The notes under the pieces were generated by a model that saw nothing but the letters and a program-made list of their open reading frames with translations, was not told the DNA's origin and made no database searches. Of a stretch of 51,834 nucleotides of DNA, positions 1 to 8,402 are shown in pieces. Positions within the stretch are counted from its first letter, which is position 1; each line of letters begins with the position of its first letter. Position numbers and translations under genes: made by a program. This DNA comes from Roseofilum acuticapitatum BLCC-M154 (GTDB lineage Bacteria; Cyanobacteriota; Cyanobacteriia; Cyanobacteriales; Desertifilaceae): NCBI RefSeq assembly GCF_030068475.1, contig NZ_JAQOSP010000073.1, positions 1 to 51,834 on the forward strand, read 5' to 3'.

Positions 1-152
1 CGCAAGCGGACATGAAAATTTGTTAAGAAGGGGGCCAGATGCCCGCACTCCTCGAATTCTTTGATATGACTGGAGTGGGAGCATCTTGCTCCCTGGATTT
101 TTAATTAGGGTATTTCCGCTTCGCGGACATGAATAAGCGAACTTGATATGAC
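1..152. repeat. Dispersed intergenic repeat, copy A
   Basis: The segment contains a GCCCGC-type stem, a hairpin around GGGAGCATCTTGCTCCC, and the palindrome TCCGCTTCGCGGA, ending in ACTTGATATGAC. The same modules occur in reverse orientation at 39816-39969, and the middle module alone recurs at 3258-3310. This looks like a multi-hairpin non-coding repeat scattered through the genome. It may begin before the window. Confidence 0.7.
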
Positions 153-163
153 AACCCTAAAAT

Positions 164-225
164 GGTGGGTTACGGCGGATTGAGAGATTGCTATCACAGT
201 CTAGGTTTTAGCCGCCTAACCCACC
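164..225. repeat. Inverted repeat downstream of rpe
   Basis: GGTGGGTTACGGCGG at 164-178 pairs with CCGCCTAACCCACC at 212-225, with one bulged base and a loop of about 33 nt. This GGGTTACGGCGG type of palindrome is a familiar intergenic repeat in cyanobacteria. It lies after the 3' end of rpe and could affect mRNA stability, but no T-tract marks it as a terminator. Confidence 0.6.
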
Positions 226-261
226 CTAGGCTAATGCACTATTTTAGCTGTGTCACAGCAG

Positions 262-948
262 TTAAGCCGTGACTAGCTCAGGACGCTTACTATTACGAAT
301 ACCCTCAATTGCCTCAGCATAGCTCGGAGCCTTAAATACGGCAGAACCAGCTACAATTGCATTCGCTCCTGCTTCCAAAACTTGCCAAGTATTATTACCC
401 TTCAAGCCACCATCGACTTCAATCCAAGGATCGAGTCCGCGCTCATCACACATTTGGCGTAACTTGCGAATTTTGGGAACCACTTCGGGAATAAAACTCT
501 GTCCCCCAAACCCAGGGTTAACGCTCATGATCAGAATCAAGTCGCATAATTCCAGAACATACTCAATCAGCTCTAGAGGTGTAGAAGGATTCAGCACCAC
601 TCCCGCTTGCTTGCCCAACTCTCTGATCTGTCCTAGAGTCCGGTGTAAGTGAGGAGAAGCATTATGTTCAGCATGAACTGAGATAATATCCGCACCAGCC
701 TTAGCAAAGTCTTCCACATACTTTTCGGGTTCCACAATCATCAGGTGGACATCCAGAGGTTTTTGGGTGACGGGGCGAATGGCATCTACAATTAACGGGC
801 CGATGGTAATATTCGGAACGAACCGGCCATCCATGACATCCACATGAATCCAGTCCGCACCGGCTTCATCCACAGCTTTAATTTCTTCTCCCAGACGGCT
901 GAAATCGGCTGACAAGATCGAAGGGGCAATAACAATGGGTTTGGACAT
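262..948 (-). CDS. rpe: Ribulose-phosphate 3-epimerase
   Basis: Interconverts ribulose 5-phosphate and xylulose 5-phosphate in the Calvin cycle and the pentose phosphate pathway, in the cytosol. The 228-residue protein has the usual family length and opens with the family signature [10 protein letters not shown]. It carries the metal-binding HVDVMDG and HLM segments, the MSVNPGF loop, and VDGG near residue 178 as expected for this TIM barrel. The ATG at 946-948 gives the normal N-terminus. It stands alone, reading away from the next gene, with palindromic repeats downstream. Identification is secure. Confidence 0.97.
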   Translation of the reverse strand: MSKPIVIAPSILSADFSRLGEEIKAVDEAGADWIHVDVMDGRFVPNITIGPLIVDAIRPVTQKPLDVHLMIVEPEKYVEDFAKAGADIISVHAEHNASPHLHRTLGQIRELGKQAGVVLNPSTPLELIEYVLELCDLILIMSVNPGFGGQSFIPEVVPKIRKLRQMCDERGLDPWIEVDGGLKGNNTWQVLEAGANAIVAGSAVFKAPSYAEAIEGIRNSKRPELVTA

Positions 949-1260
949 GACGATTGGTATTCTCCAAGGCGTTGTGAGTTTCTATTATTTTAACAAAGTC
1001 TTTAGCATTACCCTAGCGATCGCCCAGAAACCCCAGTTTCTTTTCACCTCACCAGCGAAGAGACACAGGAGCGTACCTTAATTGTTCATTGTTAATTGTT
1101 CATTGTTCATCTCACTCCCTAGAGAGGGGATGAAGGGAAGGTTTTCCCTGTCCCTAGCCGGTAGCGCTATATTTTGTGTATTACCGAAAATTTGGGTTTA
1201 AAGCCCCGTACCTTTAGGTCGGGGAGTGTCAACCAGTGAATTCCATAGGAGTGATGACCG
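949..1260. other. 312-bp intergenic region
   Basis: Region between divergent rpe and the subtilase gene. It holds a run of TTGTTCATTGTTAA-like short repeats at about 1080-1111 and a GC-rich hairpin at 1204-1224 that resembles an IS200/IS605 element end (listed separately). I see no open frame with a convincing start. Promoters for both flanking genes must lie here but no clear -35/-10 pair stood out. Confidence 0.5.
1193..1235 (+). mobile_element. Possible IS200/IS605 right-end relic
   Basis: A TTTAAA-type segment leads into CCCCG(T)ACC-TTTA-GGTCGGGG (1204-1224), followed by AGTGTCAACC. This arrangement of a short GC-rich hairpin and a GTCAA-like tail resembles the right ends of cyanobacterial IS200/IS605 (TnpB) elements. 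No tnpA or tnpB lies beside it, so it would be a solo end. A plain regulatory hairpin 36 nt before the subtilase start is the alternative. Confidence 0.35.
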
Positions 1261-2889
1261 ATGATCGACAAGCTGAAATTAATGCTCTGTACCCTAGCGA
1301 TTTCCGGGTTGGGGATTCCGGTGTTGGCTTTTCCCTTGCTTCGATCCTCAGTGGGAGATGCAGGAATTGAGGCTCAACGGTTGCATGATTTTCCGTATAA
1401 TTTGACGGGAAAAAAGATCGCCATTGGTCAGGTAGAAATCGGTCGCCCTGGGATGTTTGGCATCGATAAGAAAATAGATCCGAGTCAGCAGATTAGCCCG
1501 ATGCGGGTGTTTTTTCGGGATGCTTTTGCGGAACATAATAAGCATGTTGATCCCCATGCCCAAAATGTAGCCAGTGTGATGATTAGCTCCAATAAGCAGT
1601 TTCCTGGGGTGGCTCCGGATGCGCGGCTATATTCGACTGCTGTGGGGTCTTTGCGGCGCAGTGGGCAAGCGGAGGAGTGTCTGGCTTCCCAGCACCTAGC
1701 GATGCAAAATAGTGGGGATTTACGGGCGATGAATTTTAGTTTTGGGGAGTCTTTGAATCAAGACCCCCGGCCGAATGCTCTTTTGGATGGGAATGCGCTG
1801 TTGACTCAATGTATTGATTGGTCAGCACGGGTGCATAATGTGTTTTATGTGATTGCGGGGAATCAGGGCCGGGGGGGGATTTCGATTCCGACGGATACTT
1901 ATAATGGGGTGACGGTGGCCTTCTCGAAGCTCTATGATGACCGTTATTCTAAGATCGATTTTGCCAATATTGGCGATCCAAATTTGGGGAATCCGAGTCG
2001 CATTATTGGCTATGAAACGAATACGGATAACCGGCGCTCTATTGGTTTGGTGGCTCCAGGACATCAGGTTCCTTTGGTGAATTTGGATGGTACGGTGGGC
2101 TATTCGAGTGGGACGAGTTTTGCGGCTCCCCATGTGACGGCTACGATCGCTTTGTTACAAGAGTATGGCGATCGCCAATTGGCACAGAGTAAAGCCGATC
2201 CCTTAAAATCGGAACTGAGTCCTCCCTGGACGATGGCTGCTCGTCAGCAAGAGGTGATGAAAGCGGTTTTACTCAATAGTGCCGATAAGCTTCAAGATTT
2301 GGGCGATGGCTTGAATTTGGGCATGTCGCGCACGTTGTACGATCAAAATCATCAGTCTTGGTTAACGTCTGAAGCGTATAATAATGCTCAGATTCCCCTC
2401 GATATTCAGATGGGAGCGGGTCATTTAAATGCTAGTCGTGCCTATGAACAGTTTAGTGCGGGCCAGTGGACTCCAGATAACCCGGTTCCGGCGATCGGTT
2501 GGAATTATGACCAGATTGAAAATGCGGGCAGTTATCAGGATTATATTTTAGATAGTGCATTGCAACAGGGGAGTATGCTGAGTGTGACCCTGGCTTGGAA
2601 TCGTTTAGTGGAACTCAACGATCGTAATCAAAATCAGGCCTATGATATCGGGGAAACCTTTGACGACCGGGGTCTGAATAATTTAGATATTTTCTTGATG
2701 CCCGCAGAGTCTACGGATATTAGCGATAGTATTTGGTCTTCGATTAGTGATGTGGATAGTGTGGAGCATATTTTCTATCGGATTCCTCGTGCTGGTAAGT
2801 ATAAAATTAGGGTTTACTATCGTCAACAGGTGAATGAGGCACAACAACCCTATGCGATCGCCTGGTGGACAGTACCGGTTAAAAACTAA
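1261..2889 (+). CDS. Subtilisin-like (S8) secreted peptidase, atypical triad
   Basis: A 542-residue S8-family protein, probably exported: residues 1-23 form a basic-plus-hydrophobic signal-like segment. The serine motif GTSFAAPH (S286), the oxyanion Asn in IAGNQG (N201) and a histidine in DPHAQNVASV (H99) are all visible. The expected catalytic Asp motif (V-x-DTG) is not. The aligned strand reads IAIGQVEIGRPG, which offers Glu59 instead. It may therefore be a Glu-variant or an impaired protease. The C-terminal ~150 residues look like a beta-rich P-domain-type module (NLDIFLMP, YKIRVYY). It ends one base before the next gene's ATG, so the two are likely cotranscribed. Confidence 0.85.
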   Translation: MIDKLKLMLCTLAISGLGIPVLAFPLLRSSVGDAGIEAQRLHDFPYNLTGKKIAIGQVEIGRPGMFGIDKKIDPSQQISPMRVFFRDAFAEHNKHVDPHAQNVASVMISSNKQFPGVAPDARLYSTAVGSLRRSGQAEECLASQHLAMQNSGDLRAMNFSFGESLNQDPRPNALLDGNALLTQCIDWSARVHNVFYVIAGNQGRGGISIPTDTYNGVTVAFSKLYDDRYSKIDFANIGDPNLGNPSRIIGYETNTDNRRSIGLVAPGHQVPLVNLDGTVGYSSGTSFAAPHVTATIALLQEYGDRQLAQSKADPLKSELSPPWTMAARQQEVMKAVLLNSADKLQDLGDGLNLGMSRTLYDQNHQSWLTSEAYNNAQIPLDIQMGAGHLNASRAYEQFSAGQWTPDNPVPAIGWNYDQIENAGSYQDYILDSALQQGSMLSVTLAWNRLVELNDRNQNQAYDIGETFDDRGLNNLDIFLMPAESTDISDSIWSSISDVDSVEHIFYRIPRAGKYKIRVYYRQQVNEAQQPYAIAWWTVPVKN

Positions 2890-2890
2890 T

Positions 2891-3253
2891 ATGAAAGTTC
2901 TACAATCTTTGCATACAGCCATCTTAGTCTCAGACCTAGACAAAGCCGAACAGTTTTATAGTCGGGTTCTGGGTTTAACCCGAATCGATCGCCAACTCAA
3001 ATTTCCGGGTATTTGGTATCAAATTGGCAACTATCAACTGCACCTGATGATGCAATCCGATCTAGAAATTACTCGATGGAATGGGCAAAAGTGGGGACGC
3101 AATGCCCATATTGCCTTTGCTGTTGATTCCCTAGAGGAAGTGAAGCAACAATTAACTGCCTATGGCTGCGAATTTCAACTGAGTTCCTCCGGGCGATCGG
3201 CTTTATTTACAGCAGATCCTGATGGCAATATTGTTGAGTTACAAGAGGTTTGA
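2891..3253 (+). CDS. VOC/glyoxalase-fold protein
   Basis: A 120-residue single-module vicinal-oxygen-chelate protein (glyoxalase/bleomycin-resistance superfamily). The beta-alpha-beta-beta-beta pattern shows in HTAILVSDLDKAEQFYSRVL, the central HLMM strand and the closing DPDGNIVELQEV, with possible metal ligands at the first His, the HIAF His and the final Glu. An upstream in-frame start would overlap the subtilase gene. The ATG at 2891, one base after the subtilase stop, matches the normal family N-terminus. The substrate cannot be told from sequence. Confidence 0.85.
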   Translation: MKVLQSLHTAILVSDLDKAEQFYSRVLGLTRIDRQLKFPGIWYQIGNYQLHLMMQSDLEITRWNGQKWGRNAHIAFAVDSLEEVKQQLTAYGCEFQLSSSGRSALFTADPDGNIVELQEV

Positions 3254-3257
3254 TGGG

Positions 3258-3310
3258 ATGGGGGAGTGGGAGCGTCTCGCTCCCTAGATTTTTAGTTATG
3301 GTGTTTAACT
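3258..3310. repeat. Dispersed intergenic repeat, partial copy C
   Basis: Contains the GGGAGCGTCTCGCTCCC-type hairpin followed by TTTTTAGTTATGG, matching the middle module of the repeats at 1-152 and 39816-39969. It lies between convergent genes. Confidence 0.55.
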
Positions 3311-3364
3311 GGACTATCACCCCTATTTCCCCATCCCCCCATCACAGTGCGAAGCGCTGTAAGC

Positions 3365-5008
3365 CTATAGGGAGGGCAGGATTTGCGCTCGTTCGATCAG
3401 TTCGGGAAAGAGATGACTAAATTCCGTTTCGGCTTGCTTTTGCGCCAGTAAAGTCATGAGGGTGGTATAGGAAAAGAAACAGACTCCGGCTAAGTTGCGA
3501 TCGCGAACTTGTTGTAGAGCTTGTTTAATTTGCCCTAGGGAGGTGTTTTGAGTGGAGAGACCGAGACTGACGGGAATTTTATACTTAGCTAGGGCGATCG
3601 TCGGATGGTCTAAGGATGGCTTGGAGTCCCAGTAGAGAATCAGTTCTTGAATTAAGTGATCCGTTTGCCACAGTTGCGGATCTTGCAGGGTATCGGAGAG
3701 GGAGAGATCGGCTACAAAGCTTAGAATAGCGTAGGGTTTGTGTGCTTTGATGCGGGTAGAAATCTGTTTGAGCAAGTCTGTGAGGCGATCGCCTCTCCAT
3801 TTCACCCAAGCTGGATCTTGAGGATCGCTGGGGGGACGTTTTCCACCATGGTCTTGTTGATACAGTTGGGTGGTGACAGCATCATAGCCCAATTCAACGG
3901 GGGGACAGAAAGAGGAGTCGAGTTGAATGCCTTCTATTTCATACTTACCGATCATGTCCTGGACTAAATCGAGAATAAAGGCTTGGACTTCGGGATGAAA
4001 GGGGTTGAGCCAGACATAGCTCGATGCTACTGTGCCGAATTGGAAACTACCATCCGAACGGGTGGCGATCCAATGGCGGCGATTTTCCAGTAAGGGAGAG
4101 TTAGCGGGCAGTTTTAGCCCCCCTTGCCACCAGCCAATGATGCTGATCCGGTTTCGTCCAGAGGCTTTGAGCAGTTCCATCAGGGGATCGTCTGAGGGCC
4201 CTGCCAAACCCGTGAGCTGTTGCAGGAGGGTGCTGGGGTAGGGGGTTTGCCCTTGAGTCCAGAGGCTGGGATAAAGGGTGTTGAGATTAAATTGGGATAA
4301 ATAGTCGATCGCCGTTTCGGTGCTGTTGGGAAAGAAGCGTCGGTTCGGAGGCAGTTGGGTTAACCAGAGTCCCCGCAGTTCTCCGGTTAGTTGTACCGGA
4401 GGGGAAAGGGTGACTTTGGCAATATATTGGTCGGGAACGGGGGAGACGCTATTGGCGGTTTGTCGCGCTTGGGCGATCATGGCAGCAATTTCGGCACGGG
4501 TGGCGATCGCATCGGGACGCAGTTTTTTGACTTCCGGATAGTTAACGACTAATTCATTTTCCGCAGCAGCAGCGATCGCCGATCGCGCATATTCCGGAAT
4601 CCGATCCGCATCCTCAAATGTTTCATTTAAGGTCATCTCTACCAGGTTTTTCGCTTCATACTTTAAGCCATTACTTAAGGCTAATAAGGCTTGCAAGCGC
4701 AAGATCCGATCCGTAGGCTGAAAACGCCCACCGGGATAACCGCGCAGAAATCCAGACTCAGAGGCGCTGCGAATGACTCCATAAGCCCAATAGGAGGGAG
4801 GCACATCCTTAAATTGAACCCCGATTTGGCGAGTTGTTGTAGCATGATGGGGAAAAGCACGAGAGAGTACCGCCGCAAACTCTGCCCGGTTCATGGGAGC
4901 ATCTGGCTTAAATTGTCCATTGAGATAGCCACTGAGGATCTTTTGATCGGCGAGTTGTTCAATCACTGCTTGGGCCCAATGGTTAGTAATATCCGTGAAT
5001 TTTGCCAT
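3365..5008 (-). CDS. SLH-domain protein with GHL10-like glycosidase domain
   Basis: A 547-residue protein with three S-layer homology repeats (about residues 2-55, 63-118 and 125-185). The repeats show FTDITNHWA, FKDVPPSYWA and the GYPGGRFQP motif. A TIM-barrel-like domain of the DUF187/GHL10 glycosyl-hydrolase-like family follows from about residue 207 (LTGELRGLWLT, IEGIQLDSSF, ILSFVADLS). SLH repeats usually anchor proteins to cell-wall glycans. No signal peptide precedes the first repeat, because the ATG leads straight into MAKFTDITNHWA; this is odd for an exported protein. The substrate is unknown. Confidence 0.82.
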   Translation of the reverse strand: MAKFTDITNHWAQAVIEQLADQKILSGYLNGQFKPDAPMNRAEFAAVLSRAFPHHATTTRQIGVQFKDVPPSYWAYGVIRSASESGFLRGYPGGRFQPTDRILRLQALLALSNGLKYEAKNLVEMTLNETFEDADRIPEYARSAIAAAAENELVVNYPEVKKLRPDAIATRAEIAAMIAQARQTANSVSPVPDQYIAKVTLSPPVQLTGELRGLWLTQLPPNRRFFPNSTETAIDYLSQFNLNTLYPSLWTQGQTPYPSTLLQQLTGLAGPSDDPLMELLKASGRNRISIIGWWQGGLKLPANSPLLENRRHWIATRSDGSFQFGTVASSYVWLNPFHPEVQAFILDLVQDMIGKYEIEGIQLDSSFCPPVELGYDAVTTQLYQQDHGGKRPPSDPQDPAWVKWRGDRLTDLLKQISTRIKAHKPYAILSFVADLSLSDTLQDPQLWQTDHLIQELILYWDSKPSLDHPTIALAKYKIPVSLGLSTQNTSLGQIKQALQQVRDRNLAGVCFFSYTTLMTLLAQKQAETEFSHLFPELIERAQILPSL

Positions 5009-5079
5009 AAGAATTTACACTCAAATTTCCCCTATGTAACAGTAGATCATGCTCTTTGTAATCAGATACTTGCACTTGC

Positions 5080-5421
5080 GTAAAGTTTAGTTGCAATTCC
5101 TTGATCTGACCCAAACTAATGTTTATAGTAAGAACATGAAGCAAGTAAAGCTTCATTGGCAGATGAACAGCCACTTTGTACACAACCCAGTTAAAAGTTA
5201 AGAGGTAAATCGCTGATTAACTGTTATCTGTCTCATGATAGCACGGCAGCACCCCTACTGAAACTTGGAACTTCCTAAACTGAAGAAGCAGGGAGGAAAA
5301 TCAACCGGTATTCACGCCCATTTTGGTGAAGAAGGTTGGACTCCAGATAGGCTCAAATAATAAAGGGAAGTTACTCAGGAAGTAAGTCATCCGGGTGCTG
5401 CTGTCGTTTTAAATGGCTTTC
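5080..5421 (+). repeat. Long direct repeat, copy 1
   Basis: About 340 bp, near-identical to 5462-5807 with an offset of 382. It starts GTAAAGTTTAGTTGCAATTCC and ends TTTTAAATGGCTTT. Only scattered substitutions and an AAAT insertion in copy 2 separate them. Near its 5' end is TTGATC, 17 nt, TATAGT, resembling a sigma-70 promoter, followed by a small hairpin GAAGC...GCTTC. The end of the repeat runs into transposase-like codons (VVLNGFQ). Confidence 0.85.
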
Positions 5422-5461
5422 AATTAACAAAATAGGCTGAAATTCAAAGAGGAGCAATTAT

Positions 5462-5807
5462 GTAAAGTTTGGTTGCAATCCCTTGATCTAATTCCCAGAA
5501 GTATTTATAGTAGAAACATGAAGCAAGTAAAGCTTCATTGGCAGATGAACAGCCACTTTGTACACAACCCAGTTAAAAGTTAAGAGGTAAATAAATCGCT
5601 GATTAACTGTTATCTGTCTCATGCTAGAACGGCAGCACCCCTACTGAAACTTGAAACTTCCTAAACTAGAGAAGCAGGGAGGAAAATCAACCAGTATTCA
5701 CGCCCATTTTGGTGAAGAAGGTTGGACTCCAGATAGGCTCAAATAATAAAAGGAAGTCGCTCAGGAAGTAAGTCGTCCGGGTGCTGTTGTCATTTTAAAT
5801 GGCTTTA
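5462..5807 (+). repeat. Long direct repeat, copy 2
   Basis: Second copy of the repeat at 5080-5421, carrying the extra AAAT after AGAGGTAAAT. The promoter-like TTGATC-N17-TATAGT spacing is kept although the spacer bases differ. This suggests either selection on that element or a young duplication. Copy 2 continues directly into the transposase relic. Confidence 0.85.
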
Positions 5808-5950
5808 ATCAATAGCAAATCGTTGACAGTGGAAATGATTATTTAGTGGCAGTCAAGAAAAATCAGCTATCTTTGTATAAAGCATTAGAAAAGAAGGCAT
5901 TGATGAAAGTGCCGTTCGATGAAAATGTCACCACAGATTGCAGTCTATGA
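5777..5950 (+). pseudogene. ISAs1-like transposase relic
   Basis: Reading from 5777, the frame gives PGAVVILNGFNQ, a stop, then QIVDSGNDYLVAVKKNQLSL and a further ~25 residues to a TGA. The segment matches the core of ISAs1-family DDE transposases (GAVVTIDAMG...QIVDSGxDYVLAVKxNQ). It is interrupted by a stop and lacks both ends of the gene, so it is a dead fragment. Confidence 0.65.
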
Positions 5951-5971
5951 AAAGTGTTAATTGTTAATTGG

Positions 5972-7120
5972 TTATTGGTTGTTGCCCACCACCTTACCTA
6001 GCACAGCTTCTAGGACATCAATCACCCGATTTAGGGCAGATTCATGCTGTAAACTGGATAAGACACAACTGGTTAACCTCGGTTCCACGGGATCGACGGG
6101 CAAGGATAAGCCAATGGCACTAAACTGATTTCTGAGATAGTCCCATTCCTTCTTCTGATCGAAAGGAGGTAGGGTAGCATAGCTTCTAGAGGAAACTTGA
6201 AGCACACCATCAATACTAATACTAAAAAACTCACTGATTTCTCCATGGGAGGGTGAAATCCAAACCGAAAAACCGCCATAGGTATCTCCCATACCCCATT
6301 TAATTCTTAAGGGTTTATGTTGGATGACCCAATCATATAACCGGCGGACAATTTGCGCCTCTTCCTGGCTCTGTCGAGCCTCATATTCCCGGAAAAATGA
6401 AGTTTTGTCCCAACGCCTACGCTCTAGAACTGTACTGGCTTTTTTCTGCTGGGATTCGGCGGTTTTGCCAATCACACGAGGGACTAAAGTTTTTAAGCCG
6501 TTTTCACTGACATATTGTTTGACTTCTAGGGCTAAAACTTCTAAGGGATCGATTTGGGTATTGAGGAACTCAATCATCACCCGAAACTCTGGGGAAATGT
6601 CATCGGAGACAAAAATTAAGCGCACTTGTCCCGCTTGCAGATTGGTTTTAACTTTTTGCCAGAATTTTTCTTCATCTACATCCATTCCTAAAAAGGATTC
6701 AAACACCTGCTCAGGATCTCGTCCTTGCTCCCGACAATTGAGTTCAAATTGGGCAATCACGGCTTCTACGGGCCAGTGTAGGGGGAGTTGGGCGGCATAT
6801 TCTAACATTGTGCCCATCATCTGCCGACGCGATCGCTTACTCTCTTCTTCCTGAACCGCAACTAGGGTAGGAATGCCATCTTGATCGACAAATAGATGAT
6901 CTAAAGACCAACTGTTATCATCCTCTTCATCTAGGGTGGAGGTGACTTCACGAGCGATCCCTAACCAGCGTCTAGGGGTGGCTCGATCGATTTGATCTCC
7001 TGCTAAAAGATTGGGATATTTTTCAATTAATTCTTGCAGGCGCTCTTCTGAATCATAGGATTGTTCCATCATTTCCACCAAATGATCCTCATCCTGAATC
7101 AGATAAATTCCCCCACCCAT
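5972..7120 (-). CDS. NucS/DUF91-like protein with degenerate nuclease site
   Basis: A 382-residue protein of the restriction-endonuclease-like NucS/DUF91 type common in cyanobacteria (RLQELIEKYPNLLAGDQI, WSLDHLF, EFWQKV-like stretch, LKTLVPRVIGKTAE). In family members I recall, WSLDHLF is followed by TLVEVKRS, giving the D...ExK site. Here the equivalent reads TLVAVQEEES: D74 is kept, but the Glu is Ala88 and the Lys is Gln90. Catalytic loss is therefore likely. It begins 12 nt after dapF on the same strand with an AGAGGA ribosome site, so it probably shares the dapF transcript. Confidence 0.7.
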   Translation of the reverse strand: MGGGIYLIQDEDHLVEMMEQSYDSEERLQELIEKYPNLLAGDQIDRATPRRWLGIAREVTSTLDEEDDNSWSLDHLFVDQDGIPTLVAVQEEESKRSRRQMMGTMLEYAAQLPLHWPVEAVIAQFELNCREQGRDPEQVFESFLGMDVDEEKFWQKVKTNLQAGQVRLIFVSDDISPEFRVMIEFLNTQIDPLEVLALEVKQYVSENGLKTLVPRVIGKTAESQQKKASTVLERRRWDKTSFFREYEARQSQEEAQIVRRLYDWVIQHKPLRIKWGMGDTYGGFSVWISPSHGEISEFFSISIDGVLQVSSRSYATLPPFDQKKEWDYLRNQFSAIGLSLPVDPVEPRLTSCVLSSLQHESALNRVIDVLEAVLGKVVGNNQ

Positions 7121-7132
7121 GAATCGTCCTCT

Positions 7133-7969
7133 TTAGATTACAATTTGGCCAGTAAACACCGCTTGAGCTGGGCCGGTCATGTATAGTCGATTGTTGTCAG
7201 CCCACTCGATGTCGAGATCGCCACCGGGCAATTCGACTGTGGTATGGCGATCGCACTTCTTAGAGAGTACCCCAGCTACAACCGTTGCACAAGCCCCCGT
7301 TCCACAAGCTAAGGTAATCCCAGCACCCCGTTCCCAAACCCGCATTTTTACCCGGTTAGACGCGATGACCTGTACAAATTCAGCATTAATTCGTTCGGGA
7401 AAGACCGGATGATGTTCAAATTGGGGGCCAATTTGTGCTAAGGCGATCGCCTCCACATCCTCCACAAAGGTCACACAATGGGGATTTCCCATACTTACAC
7501 AGGTGATTAACCAGGATTTTCCCGCCACCTCCAAGGGATGATCCACCACCGGAGCGCTACCCGATCCCAAAGTGGTGGGAATCTCTGCACCCCCCAATCG
7601 AGGAATGCCCATATCTACCGTTATCTGCCCCTCTGACCCTAGTTTGGGAATCATTACCCCTGCCAGAGTAGAAATCTGATATTCTGCCTTTCCAGAGCCA
7701 TCTAGCTCGGCGACAAACTGGGCAAAACAGCGAATCCCATTGCCACACATCTGCGGTTCCGAACCATCAGAATTAAAAATCCGCATGGTGTAATCTGTGC
7801 CCTCTTTTCCAGGGAGGGCAAAAATCACCCCATCGGCTCCAATTCCAAAATGGCGATCGCATAACCGCACTGCCTGCTCCGGTGTAATCAGAGGGCGATC
7901 GCTTCCCCGATTATCCACCAAAATAAAATCATTCCCCAATCCCTGATACTTCGTAAATTGCAGTTCCAT
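7133..7969 (-). CDS. dapF: Diaminopimelate epimerase
   Basis: Converts LL- to meso-diaminopimelate for lysine and peptidoglycan synthesis. The 278-residue length is typical. The opening [17 protein letters not shown] and both catalytic cysteines are present: C75 in MCGNGIRC and C222 in ACGTGACA. It is divergent from hfq across a 175-bp gap, a neighbourhood seen in many cyanobacteria. dapB, from the same pathway, lies 9 kb away. Confidence 0.97.
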   Translation of the reverse strand: MELQFTKYQGLGNDFILVDNRGSDRPLITPEQAVRLCDRHFGIGADGVIFALPGKEGTDYTMRIFNSDGSEPQMCGNGIRCFAQFVAELDGSGKAEYQISTLAGVMIPKLGSEGQITVDMGIPRLGGAEIPTTLGSGSAPVVDHPLEVAGKSWLITCVSMGNPHCVTFVEDVEAIALAQIGPQFEHHPVFPERINAEFVQVIASNRVKMRVWERGAGITLACGTGACATVVAGVLSKKCDRHTTVELPGGDLDIEWADNNRLYMTGPAQAVFTGQIVI

Positions 7970-8015
7970 AACCTTACTCTACTCAATTTTCATTATCGTA
8001 ATGGGTAATGGGTGT

Positions 8016-8066
8016 CCCCATCCCCCCATTCCCCCATTCCCCCATCCCCCCATCCCCCCATCTCCC
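8016..8066. repeat. CCCCCATT/C short tandem repeat
   Basis: Seven or so units of CCCCCATT or CCCCCATC in the dapF-hfq gap. The same C-rich motif recurs at 12782-12820 before the reverse transcriptase gene and weakly near 3322-3345. It is probably a slippage-prone intergenic microsatellite. Confidence 0.7.
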
Positions 8067-8144
8067 ATTTTCAGACATCCCTTGTTAAACTTTGTTCGGG
8101 AGATCCTAAATTTCCCCATTTCACCTTATATACCTGCTCTAACT

Positions 8145-8357
8145 ATGTCCGAGTTCGATACCAGCTTACCGAGTATTCGCAACATCCAGAACTTCATCCA
8201 AGACAAAAATGAAGTGGAACTTAAATTAGTCACCGATGACCTGATTGTAGGTAAAATCGTGTGGCAAGATGCCAACTGTATTTGCTTAATGGATCACTAC
8301 GAACAACCCACCATCGTCTGGCGACAATCTATTGTCTTCATGAAACCCAAACCCTAA
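8145..8357 (+). CDS. hfq: Cyanobacterial Hfq (Sm-like protein)
   Basis: A 70-residue Sm-fold protein matching cyanobacterial Hfq: SIRNIQNFIQDKNEVELKL for Sm1 and a diverged Sm2, WRQSIVFMKP. Cyanobacterial Hfq lacks the classic YKHA motif. In Synechocystis it acts with the type IV pilus base rather than as a general sRNA chaperone. An upstream in-frame start exists, but the extra residues would be translated C-rich repeat (PPIPPFPHPP). The ATG at 8145 gives the family N-terminus. Divergent dapF fits the usual context. Confidence 0.9.
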   Translation: MSEFDTSLPSIRNIQNFIQDKNEVELKLVTDDLIVGKIVWQDANCICLMDHYEQPTIVWRQSIVFMKPKP

Positions 8358-8402
8358 ACTTTTTGTTCTTACACCTTAGTTTCCTAGACCCCCGATCGCC
8401 TG

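Larger units (their letters stand above)
5009..5971. other. 963-bp decayed intergenic region
   Basis: No intact gene is visible. The region is built from two near-identical direct repeats (5080-5421 and 5462-5807), each with a promoter-like TTGATC-N17-TATAGT. A transposase relic follows. Stop codons in all useful frames and the 4-nt AAAT length difference between copies suggest non-coding or degenerated sequence. Confidence 0.7.

Noticed and set aside
2834-2890. Earlier start for the VOC protein
   Set aside because: It would overlap the subtilase gene; the ATG at 2891 gives the family N-terminus.
4691-5083. 130-residue frame antisense to the SLH gene
   Set aside because: Opposite-strand shadow of well-supported SLH repeats.
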